Of a stretch of 64,000 nucleotides of DNA, positions 35,301 through 44,524 are shown one piece after another. Made by a program: the position numbers and the translations under genes. Below the pieces are notes generated by a model. That model was given only the letters and a program-made list of their open reading frames with translations. It was not told where the DNA came from and made no database searches. Position 1 is the first letter of the stretch; every line of letters starts with the position of its first letter. Source of the stretch: Pisolithus tinctorius (lineage: Eukaryota > Basidiomycota > Agaricomycetes > Boletales > Pisolithaceae); contig JANFAH010000105.1 in NCBI GenBank assembly GCA_024663395.1, positions 1 to 64,000 of the forward strand, in the 5' to 3' direction.

Positions 35301-36680
35301 AAGACCGCAACGAGCAACTCAACCTTCATCCTACTGACCCGGCAAACTTTCTTAAGCTGTCCTTGGCCATCCGTATTCTCATCAAGCACACAATCAACGA
35401 CCACGATATCGCCGAGGCTGATCGATTACTACGTGAATACAACGTCGAGTTGATTAAGGTACGTCATCGCCCGGACTATACATCGATATTAATGACACTA
35501 ATGTGCTTGAACTTAAGCTCTATGGGTCGAGTGTCATAAAGCCAAATCATCACTATTCCACACACGTCGGCAACTGCGCTCGCAACTTTGGACCGCTGCA
35601 TGACTTCTGGACGTTTTTATTCGAGCGCCTTAACAAGGTTCTGAAGTCCTTCAAAGCGAACAACCACGCAAACGGCGAACTCGAAACGACCTTTTTCAAG
35701 GAGTTCCATCGCGCATGCGAGAGCTCGAGGGTGGTAAGTGCAACGCGTTCGTAAATTGGAATGCTAATACTATTTTACTGACTACGGAACTCTAGATCTA
35801 TTCTCTGCGTGCCAATCCCGTGAAATCCCTCGGTTCAGAAGCTGCACGAATCATGCAGAAGGCTACGCATGAGGAACGTGGAACCGTCGCAGGGCTTGCT
35901 GCCCTCTGCAACGATCTTGATGAGGTCAGCGCAGATGGTGAGTTACCCTTGGCGCAGAACGAATGGATGGCCGTCTGACCATAGACTGCATAGCCGGGAT
36001 AACTTGCTCCCTAAGTCCACGCTGTCATGAAAACGTCTTCTCATCGGAAACTTATCGATTACTCGCTCGTACACTCAACGCGCGCTTTCCGCTTTCACCA
36101 GTGCACTGCCAACACGAGCGGCCAACTACCCCTCGCAGTATTCCTCTCAATCCAAACGGCATCTTCTACGACTATGTTGTGATAAACGGAAAGCGATTTC
36201 ATGCTTCAAGAGCAGTCGGCACTCACCGGTCTTCCCTAGTTCACGTCATGATACCAGGTCAGGTACCTACACACGGCTATGGAGAGATACTGGAGATCTT
36301 TCAGCTGGATCAACCCTTACACGGTGGGAAGCAACACTTATGGTTTGCGCGCATGCGATGGTTCAAGCCGTACCATGGGAATCAAAGGACGATTTGGGAC
36401 GACTTGTACGTCGTCCTATTTGACCTACTAACCATCGTTCGCGCTAACACCATGAAGTTCTGCCTTAGATGTCCGATTATGGGAGCTCGGTGAATACCAA
36501 ATGCAAGAATCATGCCTCCCTTCGCTCGTGGAATTGAACTGGATTGGTAATTTACTGGCGTTAACAGTTGTATCACTCGGGGAGGATCAGCGCAAGGTGT
36601 GGGCAACAGTAGACCTTGCCAAGGTGCGTAGCGTTATCACTTACTGATACCCGGCTCGCTACTCAATCAATACCCAGTGA
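32325..36680 (+). CDS. Tnp2-type transposase of the CACTA/EnSpm superfamily
   Basis: Fourteen exons: 32325-33670, 33722-33808, 33867-34021, 34068-34223, 34280-34465, 34523-34617, 34675-34788, 34839-35132, 35192-35458, 35518-35733, 35796-35937, 35985-36405, 36458-36623 and 36678-36680. They sum to 3,648 nt, 1215 aa, without a stop. The N-terminus has a small Cys/His cluster (CNCKSFGCNGALV then HTAAAH) and CPNCRDVY starts a second one. The Tnp2 core includes KTPVIKYPYLPLSEQIASIL, KIGGFASHSHTYFCTECW, and IIIDPMHNLFLGLVKTHFYN near residue 635, the family hallmark. A long charged helix (EAKKRGREAFETEKSRIAQE) follows, then HYSTHVGNCARNFGPLHDFW, FHASRAVGTHRSSLVHVMIP and WFARMRWFKPYHGNQRTIWD. The last exon is just the stop codon. 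The intact frame suggests recent function. Confidence 0.85.
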
Positions 36681-36809
36681 CGAGAGTCTAGATGTTCATG
36701 CATTACAAGGATGGATGGTAAATTAAGCACGACGTTTGTTAATTCTGTAACAGAGCACCACAAATCCTACAACGTGCATGACTCAGGACGTAAACAGCAA
36801 AGCAAAGTT

Positions 36810-38993
36810 TCATTCCTCGTCTCCCTCATCTGATGACCCATTTTGATTAGACGTTTTGAGCCATTCATCTAATTCTTTGAGGTAGGTGGCATCCGCCTCG
36901 AAAAGCTCCTCTTGATTGACGCGGGAATAGAACCCTTTTAGCCAGCTGACGCCCTCGTGCACCACCATCCCCGGATGTTCGTCTAACCACCTCTCGTCTA
37001 CCATCACCCTGAAGACCATGGCCTTCGCCGGTGGCGGGTCGCGACTCGAATGCTTCGGGGCGACATCAAAGACCCGTTTGTGCACCTTCTTCGTGGTCTT
37101 ACGACGTTTACGCTGCGGTTCCTGATCCGTATTACTCGTACTGGCGTTTGGGTCCTCAATTACATCTTGCCGCTGCTTCATGGCATGCAAACTCAGATAG
37201 CGCAAAAATGCAACATACTCAGTTGGCCGGATTCGTGAGTCACCTTTGCCGCTCAGATATGAATTTAACTTACATCGACTGAGCGCCATGCATGACCTAC
37301 AACCCGGTTTGCAGATTGCCCAACCTCCGCATCCTTCCTTCGTTGGAGTGTGTCGTCGCTAACCTCGTTGTCGTTGCAGCTAATAATATCGGACCCGAGA
37401 TCGGTAAGGATGAGGGCTTCTGCGCCCTGATGTCCAGTTTCCGCCTCGTACTGTGACGCGGCCTTGCGTCTAGCAGTTGCAACCTACCAGCGTGTCAGGC
37501 ATACTCGGGCGCGATATGTATGAGAGGTTAAGTACTGTAACACGTCGAGCTCGCTGACGATTCTGTCCCAGCCTCTCCTTCGTCCTACGTGCACCTTGAT
37601 CGCTCATTTCCTCTTTTACCCTCTTGTGGATTGTTCGGAAATATGTCTTGGCGCAATCCTTCATTATTTGGAGGTCGAAAGACTTGTCTGGTATGGTTTT
37701 CAATTGGAGCTGCTCCCTCTGGCTCTAATATTGTACAACGGGTGAGCGCTTGCAATTCACATATTAATCGTGCGCTACCAGATGATACCTTTTCATTATT
37801 AAAGACACGCTCGGCAACTTCTTTAATGAACATGTCATTCAGTTTGTCGTCTACGTTACCGAGCCAGTTGGGGCGCCAAAGACGCGTGCTGTCACTCGTC
37901 AATATGAAAGGTTCATCGTTCTCGAGTGGTTTGATAGCAGCAAGGGCTGCGACGCGGTTTCTTTTCGTCCCTTCACACTCGATTCCACACATGTGAGAGA
38001 AGAGCGGCTGGATAATAGACTGGTGCCCGGTGAGTGCGCACTCCAATACTGAACGATAGCATAACGTACCTTGAGAACAGAATGGTCATTTGAATTTGTT
38101 CTCGATGAAGTATGTTTCTGTTGATCCACACATTTCTCCTGCAGTTCTCCAAGCATTTGCTCGACAGTTTCAAGGCGCGAAACAAGAGATTCGGTTGCCT
38201 CCCTGACGCTGGTAAGCTGTTCTTCCATGCTGGTTTTGGCCTCGCTGAGGTGTTTGACATGAGCCATGAGCTGTGCAACCGTAGCATGCAAGCTAAGCTG
38301 GTCTCCTTGGTAAGATCCAGTTCGAGAGCGGGATGCTGAATATAAAGTCTGATAGTCTTCCATTGGCGTCTCACTACGTCCTCTGCCATTCGACTGACTA
38401 TGGGAAGGTCTCCCAGCATACGAGAAGGACGTTTCGTCATGGCCGTTGACACCCCCATGGTAAGGAGTGAAGCCGAGATGTTGACTTGATTGGTTTCCTC
38501 GGTGTGGATAGGATACCTCATCCTGCGATCCCTGTGAATCGACGGCACCGGTCGGCTCCATCATATCAAAGGAGAACTCGGGTGACAAGAGCTTGGCAGA
38601 TAGGGTGAGTTGATCAACTGGCAACGACGATTAGTAGTGACTGACCGATGGTCCACCGTGGTCTCTTCGCTGAGCAGGGCCAGAACCAAATGGATCATCT
38701 AGGCCTGGCACGGAAGGGAGGCGAGTGCCCTGCGGGGTGTTTGAGGGCGCCATGTTCATCTGTGGTACGTGATGTCCACGCGCGATACTATTAATATTCT
38801 GGCTCAACGACTGGGATCCAGGCATCGTTCCACCACTCGGAAGTCTCTGGCGTTGAAGATGCAAGGAGCTGGAGGGCGTCATATGTGTCTGGGTCTGTGG
38901 TACGTGACGACCGCGATGAGCTCCCTCCTGGCTCATCAACTGGGACCCAGGCGTCAGCGGTGGGGCGCCACCTGTGAGCCTCTGCGAATGCAT
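36810..38993 (-). CDS. Transposon passenger gene B: 621-aa coiled-coil protein, unknown family
   Basis: Minus-strand exons 38993-38687, 38617-38070, 38019-37789, 37724-37542, 37462-37274 and 37217-36810 sum to 1,866 nt, 621 aa. The first 200 residues are Gln/Ser/Pro/Gly-rich and disordered (SQSLSQNINSIARGHHVPQM). A coiled coil runs from about residue 210 to 270 (HVKHLSEAKTSMEEQLTSVR, ETVEQMLGELQEKCVDQQKH). The rest looks like a folded helical domain: SIIQPLFSHMCGIECEGTKR, NDEPFILTSDSTRLWRPNWL, LKTIPDKSFDLQIMKDCAKT and RRKDAEVGQSANRVVGHAWR, then a basic patch (QRKRRKTTKKVHKR) and WLDEHPGMVVHEGVSWLKGF. It stops 129 bp from the transposase stop, convergent. I do not know its function. It may be the DNA-binding partner (TnpA-like role) of the element. 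Confidence 0.75.
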
Positions 38994-39109
38994 CGTATCC
39001 TACCGTTCACCGAGGAGGGGAGCAGGCAAACGCGGGCGATTTTTTTGCACGGCTGGGGGCGCTGGGCAGGCATTTTGGAAGCATGTGTTGTACTAGGCAC
39101 CCATCGAAT

Positions 39110-39280
39110 ATAATCTGATCTGGTTATCCTGAAAAACACGACTGAAGGCGGGAGGATCAATTGCATTTGTACGATTTAACTCGGTGTACATAGCTCATAG
39201 TCACATTGGAATCTGATCTGATTATTGTCGCGAAGGTGAAAATCGCCATGGTGATAGGCATGCAAATCCAACCAGATTAT
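39110..39280 (+). repeat. Right subterminal repeats (ATAATCTGAT type, both orientations)
   Basis: ATAATCTGAT at 39110, AATCTGATCTGATTATT near 39210 (two overlapping copies in opposite orientation) and CCAGATTAT near 39272. They resemble the ATAATCCGAC copies near the left end. Confidence 0.5.
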
Positions 39281-39390
39281 GCTCCGAAACGAGAACACTT
39301 CGGCACTATATTCAGACATATTATTAGGAGTAGCTACCCTCGGGATATACAACGGTTATTGTCATTAACCCGACTATCCCCGGACCTGAT

Positions 39391-39411
39391 TAAAAACCCG
39401 TTTCCGCAGTG
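39391..39411 (-). repeat. Right terminal inverted repeat
   Basis: Reads CGTTTCCGCAGTG at its outer end on the plus strand, the reverse complement of the left terminus. Confidence 0.88.
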
Positions 39412-39414
39412 ATT
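39412..39414 (+). repeat. Target-site duplication, right copy (ATT)
   Basis: Matches 30812-30814. The joined empty site would read TGCATTGCA, nearly a palindrome. Confidence 0.75.
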
Positions 39415-39920
39415 GCACCTGCCGTTTTATTGAGTTGCTATATGTTACGTAGTTCGAACAATCACCCTAAATCCTATTCATTCCCTGAGTTTGCCGATGA
39501 GGAGCACCGCCATTTTTGAAATGCCGGGTCTTAGATCTTACTCCCCCGTGCCAGAGAGAGGAATACGCACTCCATCTGACTGTGCGTCGACATACTAACA
39601 ACCACAGTAATACGACGGCTGCATACTCGCAAACACATCTAGAGTCTCCTTGCAGCTAGGGGTAAGATACTTATTGACAACCATCAGACCTGGCCGGACG
39701 TCCTGTTGGTGAATAATATCTTCCTGCGCTGCTGACTGAGCCTCTGTGGTGCCCAATGCGAGCACGTCACCCGGTCAGTTGCTTGCGCCAATAGTTCTTG
39801 GTCATCGTCTGTTACCAAGCAGGAGAATCAATGCCCCCTATAAAAGGTCTATCGGGATGGGATGTCTGACCAGCCCAGAAACATCGTCCTCGTATCCCAG
39901 CTACCGTATCGACAACCATC

Positions 39921-40889
39921 ATGACCATCGAAGTTCATGCTCCTCGCGACGTTCACACTACCCTCAACTACTTCACACCTCTGACCGACGAACCACCGTA
40001 CATGTACGTGAGCGAACCACCGACGAGCGTTCCTAGAACAAATGTCGGATCGGACATCCACCCAGTCGTTATTCATGATGTCAGGAACAAAGAGGATACC
40101 GTTGGCCTTGATACCACCGGGTTCCAATTCGTCAAGTATCCCAGTGCGGAGAAGCTCTTCGAAGATGAAGAAAGGGTCAGAAACGTGTATTACCCAGAAG
40201 TTGAGGAAATCTTGAAGAAATACGCTGCCGCGAAGAGGGTGTTCATCTTCGATCATACCATCCGTAGGCATCCCACCCAGCATGAGAAAGTTACGTCCAC
40301 CAACAGTGATAAGACTCCTCAGCGTGGCCCAGTGGTTTGTCGCGAATCATTCTTTAACCTATAAAGCAGAACTGATGTCATGGTTAGCAACGAGTGCATG
40401 TCGATCAGACCTACACGGCGGCAGAGGAACGAGTCCGCCTCCACCTTGGTGACGAAGCCGAGCGCCTGTTGAAAGGCCGATATCGGATCATCAATGTCTG
40501 GAGGTCAGTTCTTTAATCCCAGTTCCTCCTCTCGCTCTTTATTGACCCACAACTACAAAAACAGACCCATTCTAAACCCAGTCGCCCATAATCCCCTAGC
40601 GGTTGCTGATTACCGTTCGCTGGACCCTGAGAGGGATCTTGTCCCCACCCGCCATATTTATGCTAATCGCGAGGGATCAACGTTCGCCGTCCGACATAAT
40701 CCGAACCACAAGTGGTATTACTTGTCGGACCAGACACCAGACGAGGTGACATTGATAAAATGCTTCGACTCGGACCTCGACAAGGCACGCTTGACGCCTC
40801 ATTCGGCATTCCAAGACAATACGAGCCCGAAAGATGCTCCACAGAGACAGAGTATCGAGGTTAGAGTGTTGGTGTTCGATGCCGAGTAG
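39921..40889 (+). CDS. CmcJ/AsaB-like 2-oxoglutarate-type oxygenase family protein
   Basis: Exons 39921-40334, 40388-40503 and 40565-40889 give 284 aa, the normal size. Family blocks are HTTLNYFTPLTDEPPYMYVS, EDTVGLDTTGFQFVKYPSAE, RVFIFDHTIRRHPTQ, VHVDQTYTAAEERVRLHL, RYRIINVWRPILNPVAHNPL and WYYLSDQTPDEVTLIKCFDS followed by HSAFQDNTSP. This fungal family (cephamycin CmcJ, AsaB, GA4-desaturase relatives) often sits near secondary-metabolite genes, but none is seen here. The HTIRR and HVDQ motifs hold the expected iron-ligand-like residues. The substrate cannot be predicted. It starts about 510 bp right of the transposon, which does not disrupt it. Confidence 0.85.
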
Positions 40890-41227
40890 ATGAGTACTTA
40901 GTAGTTTGTAGGTAGTGTTTCTCCCATAGTCTGTGAATTTGTGTAATGATTGTGACCAGCAAGAGAACGGGAGTACGCTGTGCTGGCGTAGACTAGTTGC
41001 AGCGTTAGTAAAGGACGCGGGGGTGATTGCAGGGCACATCAGTCCGTATAGATGGGCTGTCGGGGTTCTGTGTGTCGCATGTTGCAGGCAGAAATCACGT
41101 CCGCACCTCCACTTACCCGACAAGGAATGAGCATAGCGAAGACAACAATCCATTTTGTGAGGCAAGGGCAACATCCAAACTACGATCGAACGACTAGCGG
41201 GGAAGACACAACGAGATATCCACAAGA

Positions 41228-42425
41228 TTACCAGACGAATCGTCTCACCAGCTCTACGATGTAAGATATAGACCAGAACGAGCCGAAGCGAGGCACCGGA
41301 TCCTAATGAACTCGGTTAAGAAGATAAACAAAAATCCATCAAGTGTACACACCATTACCGATTGAATTTTGTTGGCAATGTCAGAAATAGCAGACCGCGA
41401 CGATTCATCCCTCCAACACAGAGAGCAGATCTCCCACCATTCATCCGTCAAACGGGAACACGTAGACTGGTCAGTTGGCCGAGCAGGCGGCCCGTCCAGA
41501 ATGCGGGCTATAACATTCCTGGTATCAGGGATGTCATGGTAAGGTGGCTTGCGAGTGAACAACTCCTGTAGCAACGCATGTCAGTCGGAACAGTTCCCCA
41601 AAACGCCAATCACATGTGTACTAGAACAGTCATCCCAAAGGCCCAGACATCCGCTTCACGAGTCACTTCGCCAAAACTATCAATTTGTTCCGGAGATAAC
41701 CATCTTACCGTCGGGCGGATGGGTGCGGCGGCTGTCATAGAGAACGACGAGTCGATGAGAGGGGAGATTCCATAATCCGTTAGTAATGCACGACCATCCT
41801 TGGATATCAACACGTTTTTCTACCATGCGGATCTTAGGCGTATGGCGCAATCCTTGGCCCAACAGACGCACGCTTCGTAAGTCACCATGCAGGATCTTGG
41901 CATAATCGTGAAGGTACTCCAATCCACGTGCTATATCCAACAACTAGACGCCAACCACTTTAATACGTCAATGCCTCCAACACGACCTTGACTTACCAGA
42001 GGACGTGGATCGACCGTTTCGTTCTGGACGTAATCGAATGCGTTGCCCTGTTCCATCCACTCAGACACGATTGATACCGCGAAGTCGATTTTTGTTACGA
42101 CGCCGAACACTGGAACAATGTTTTTGTGTTGTAATTTTCGCCAGACGTCTATCTCGCGGACAATATGCTGGCTTGATAGTTAGTCGTGTGAATGCAGACG
42201 AGTGTGGCGTAATACATCGATGTTCGACTCGTCTCCGTGGGGATAGAAACGAAGACATTTGATAGCTACCCTCGTTGCTTGGGGGCGCAGGGTACCAAGG
42301 TATACGACCGCGGTGCCGCCATGACGAGGTCGAAATGTAATGTCTCGGTCGACCCAGGTGTCGAGGTTAACGCCAAGATCCAGGGCCGCCTTGGCGAGTT
42401 TTTCGGGTGCATATTGTACGCTCAT
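41228..42425 (-). CDS. TKL-type protein kinase, compact
   Basis: Six exons: 42425-42216, 42167-41997, 41943-41872, 41819-41622, 41565-41359 and 41302-41228; 310 aa. It is little more than a kinase domain: a glycine-poor loop (RPRHGGTAVVYLG), VAIKCLR with the ATP-binding Lys, REIDVWRKLQHKNIVPVFGV, LLDIARGLEYLHDYAKILHG, then DLRSKNVLI (catalytic HGDLxxxN), LTDYG instead of DFG, RWLSPEQI instead of APE, EADVWAFGMTVLELFTRKPP and WWEICSLCWRDESSR. HRD to HGD and DFG to DYG are common in the expanded basidiomycete TKL family and the key Lys, Asp and Asn remain, so activity is possible. The last exon adds a weakly supported 24-residue tail. The role is unknown. Confidence 0.78.
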
Positions 42426-42897
42426 AAGTACCAGCGACTCATGAGAGAGAAAGAGAAAGAGAGAGATGGAGTATGAGATAGGGCCGCAGGGTTACGGTAC
42501 CATATACATACAATTCCCATGTTCGCTCTACCGATCAGTCACACAGACCACTTGGAACATGAAGAATAGAAGCAGCTCACTGTTTGCTTGAGTCTCGTGC
42601 ATGCCTTCAACCAACCTCAACCATGCAGTCCTGTAGTGCCAGGAGGAGCCCAGGAAGTGACAGGCAAAACTTGAGGAAAAGACACCGTTGCTGTCAATGG
42701 TGGCGTATATATTAAACGACGACGAGTGTGTTTGACTAGCGACGGGCGGAAATATCTAGTAGCATTGTTTGGGATGCTTTCGTGACCAAGCCCCATAGCC
42801 TGAACGAAGTCCGGTACATGATGATGCAGCGGAGGGTGATGGCAGCGTGAATTGGAGTCAGTTGTTCCGCTCACCCACGTTCGGCGACTTTCAAAGA

Positions 42898-44322
42898 ATG
42901 AGTCACACAGCATGTCCTGAGGCCGGCGACCATGCTGCGGTGCCCCTGGAAGGGCCTTTTTCGCACCTTCCAACGGAGCTTCTCATTCAGATATTCGTGC
43001 TCTGTAGTCACTCTGGTGGGCCGTTGACGCCGCTCGACTTGGGTGCTGTCTGCAGGCGGTGGAGGGAGGTTTGCATCTCGTCGCCTCATGTGTGGCAGCT
43101 CATTGTCGTCAGCACGTTGTCGCGGTCCATTCCTTCCATACGCTCCCAGGCAGAGTTGTGGATAACCCGCTCAGCCCCTTTGCCGTTCGACGTGCACGTC
43201 GACTTGCCCGACTGTGAGGCTCTCCTGCCAATCATATCCTACTTCCTCCCTCACATACATCGCTGGAGGGACTGTAGCATAAGTCTCGAGGGTCGTACAG
43301 TATGGCAGACTTCCCCAGCCAACTTCTCTCATTCTTCGGAGCGCCTGGAGCTCCAGCATTTGGATGTACACCTCAGGACGCCAGTGGCAGACGATAGGAA
43401 TCTAGATGCTTCCTTCGCTTACAGGGTGAATGCTGTTGGCCAGGTATCCATGGAAATCACAGCATCCTACCTCCCGTCGCCATGGTCACTTAACCCACTG
43501 CACTTCACCTCCCTTGACATCTCGGAAAGCTACCCTCTACATGCCGTACAGTCACCCGATTTACTCAGCTTCCTTCGGCAGTGTCCAAGCCTCGAGCGTT
43601 TTTCGTTTCGTGGTGTTTGCTTTCAGGAGGGCGCTTTAACTGTTTCTCCTCCTGTCATTCCACTACCTCGGCTGCACACCCTTATCCTGGACTCAACGTG
43701 TATCCAACGGAGCATCCTATCCCATCTGCATCTTCCTGCACTCCGTGTGCTGCATCTGCGGCAGTTGAACATGGACTTCTCTTTGCATCGTTACCACATA
43801 GCAGAACCAGGGGACAGCGATGATGAAGCCCACGATTTCTCGCAGTCACCATCAAGTGATCACCACACAGGCATGGGCATGCGGAAACTCATTTCACGCT
43901 CGAACCCGCCTCTTGAGATTCTGAGTATGGGCCTTTCAGACATGCGCACAAAAGATTTCAGTTGGGTTTTTGACAGGCTCTCGCATCTCAGGCAATTTGC
44001 CATCGTCGGATCTGATATGTCTGATAAAGTCATCCGGCTTCTGAAGCCCGTGACGATTGGAGGAGGAGAGGGAGATTTAGATGGACACCCACAGGAAATG
44101 CGCGTGCGGTTACCCCAGCTGGAGATCCTAAAGCTCGTCTCCTGTCAGCAGTTTTCGGGCGACGCGCTGGTAGACGCACTGACCGTTCGTGTTCGCTACA
44201 CTGACGCCGTAACGCCGGACCAATCACTTACTCGAGTGATTATCGCAAGCTGCAATGGGCTGCAACCCAATCACGAAGAAGAGCTCTTCTGGTACTTGCG
44301 TGACAGACTGCAGGTTTTATGA
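42898..44322 (+). CDS. F-box protein
   Basis: A single exon of 474 aa. The F-box lies near the N-terminus: FSHLPTELLIQIFVLCSHSG and LDLGAVCRRWREVCISSPHV then WQLIVV. The remainder has Leu-rich stretches (HTLILDSTCIQRSILSHLHL, PALRVLHLRQLNMDFSLHRY, RLPQLEILKLVSC), like the irregular leucine-rich repeats of the many basidiomycete F-box proteins. F-box proteins bring substrates to SCF ubiquitin ligases by binding Skp1. The substrate is unknown. The frame is open upstream to 42847, but 42898 is the first ATG. Many paralogues exist in mushroom genomes. Confidence 0.85.
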   Translation: MSHTACPEAGDHAAVPLEGPFSHLPTELLIQIFVLCSHSGGPLTPLDLGAVCRRWREVCISSPHVWQLIVVSTLSRSIPSIRSQAELWITRSAPLPFDVHVDLPDCEALLPIISYFLPHIHRWRDCSISLEGRTVWQTSPANFSHSSERLELQHLDVHLRTPVADDRNLDASFAYRVNAVGQVSMEITASYLPSPWSLNPLHFTSLDISESYPLHAVQSPDLLSFLRQCPSLERFSFRGVCFQEGALTVSPPVIPLPRLHTLILDSTCIQRSILSHLHLPALRVLHLRQLNMDFSLHRYHIAEPGDSDDEAHDFSQSPSSDHHTGMGMRKLISRSNPPLEILSMGLSDMRTKDFSWVFDRLSHLRQFAIVGSDMSDKVIRLLKPVTIGGGEGDLDGHPQEMRVRLPQLEILKLVSCQQFSGDALVDALTVRVRYTDAVTPDQSLTRVIIASCNGLQPNHEEELFWYLRDRLQVL

Positions 44323-44524
44323 CACCCCTGTATGTACATACGTTGTTCACACTCGTCATTATGCTAGGACAGTTTTATGCATGTTGGTAGCAAAGCTGTT
44401 GTCGCTCCCGCACAATTGAGGCATCTGCCCGTACACTACACGGTAAATGGAGCCCATCTGCAGCGCCTACCTCGCGACTCCCGAATCCGTGGCATAAGTT
44501 ACCCAAATACCAGCGACAAAGAAT

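Larger units (their letters stand above)
30815..39411 (+). mobile_element. Complete CACTA-like (CACTG-ended) DNA transposon with three genes
   Basis: The element is 8,597 bp. Its left end reads CACTGCGGAAACG inward and the reverse complement of its right end reads the same 13 bases; 19 of the first 21 positions agree. Both ends are flanked by ATT, a 3-bp target-site duplication as made by the CACTA/EnSpm superfamily. Short motifs of the type ATAATCCGAC recur near both ends, as in the subterminal repeats of that group. Inside are a 275-aa gene (31120-32212), a 1215-aa Tnp2-type transposase (32325-36680) and a 621-aa gene on the opposite strand (38993-36810), all with open spliced frames. I read the ends directly; the superfamily assignment follows from the transposase family, end sequence and duplication length. 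Confidence 0.88.

Noticed and set aside
39093..39098. Internal CACTA/TAGTG-like strings as alternative element ends
   Set aside because: No matching inverted partner or target duplication; the pair at 30815 and 39411 satisfies both tests.
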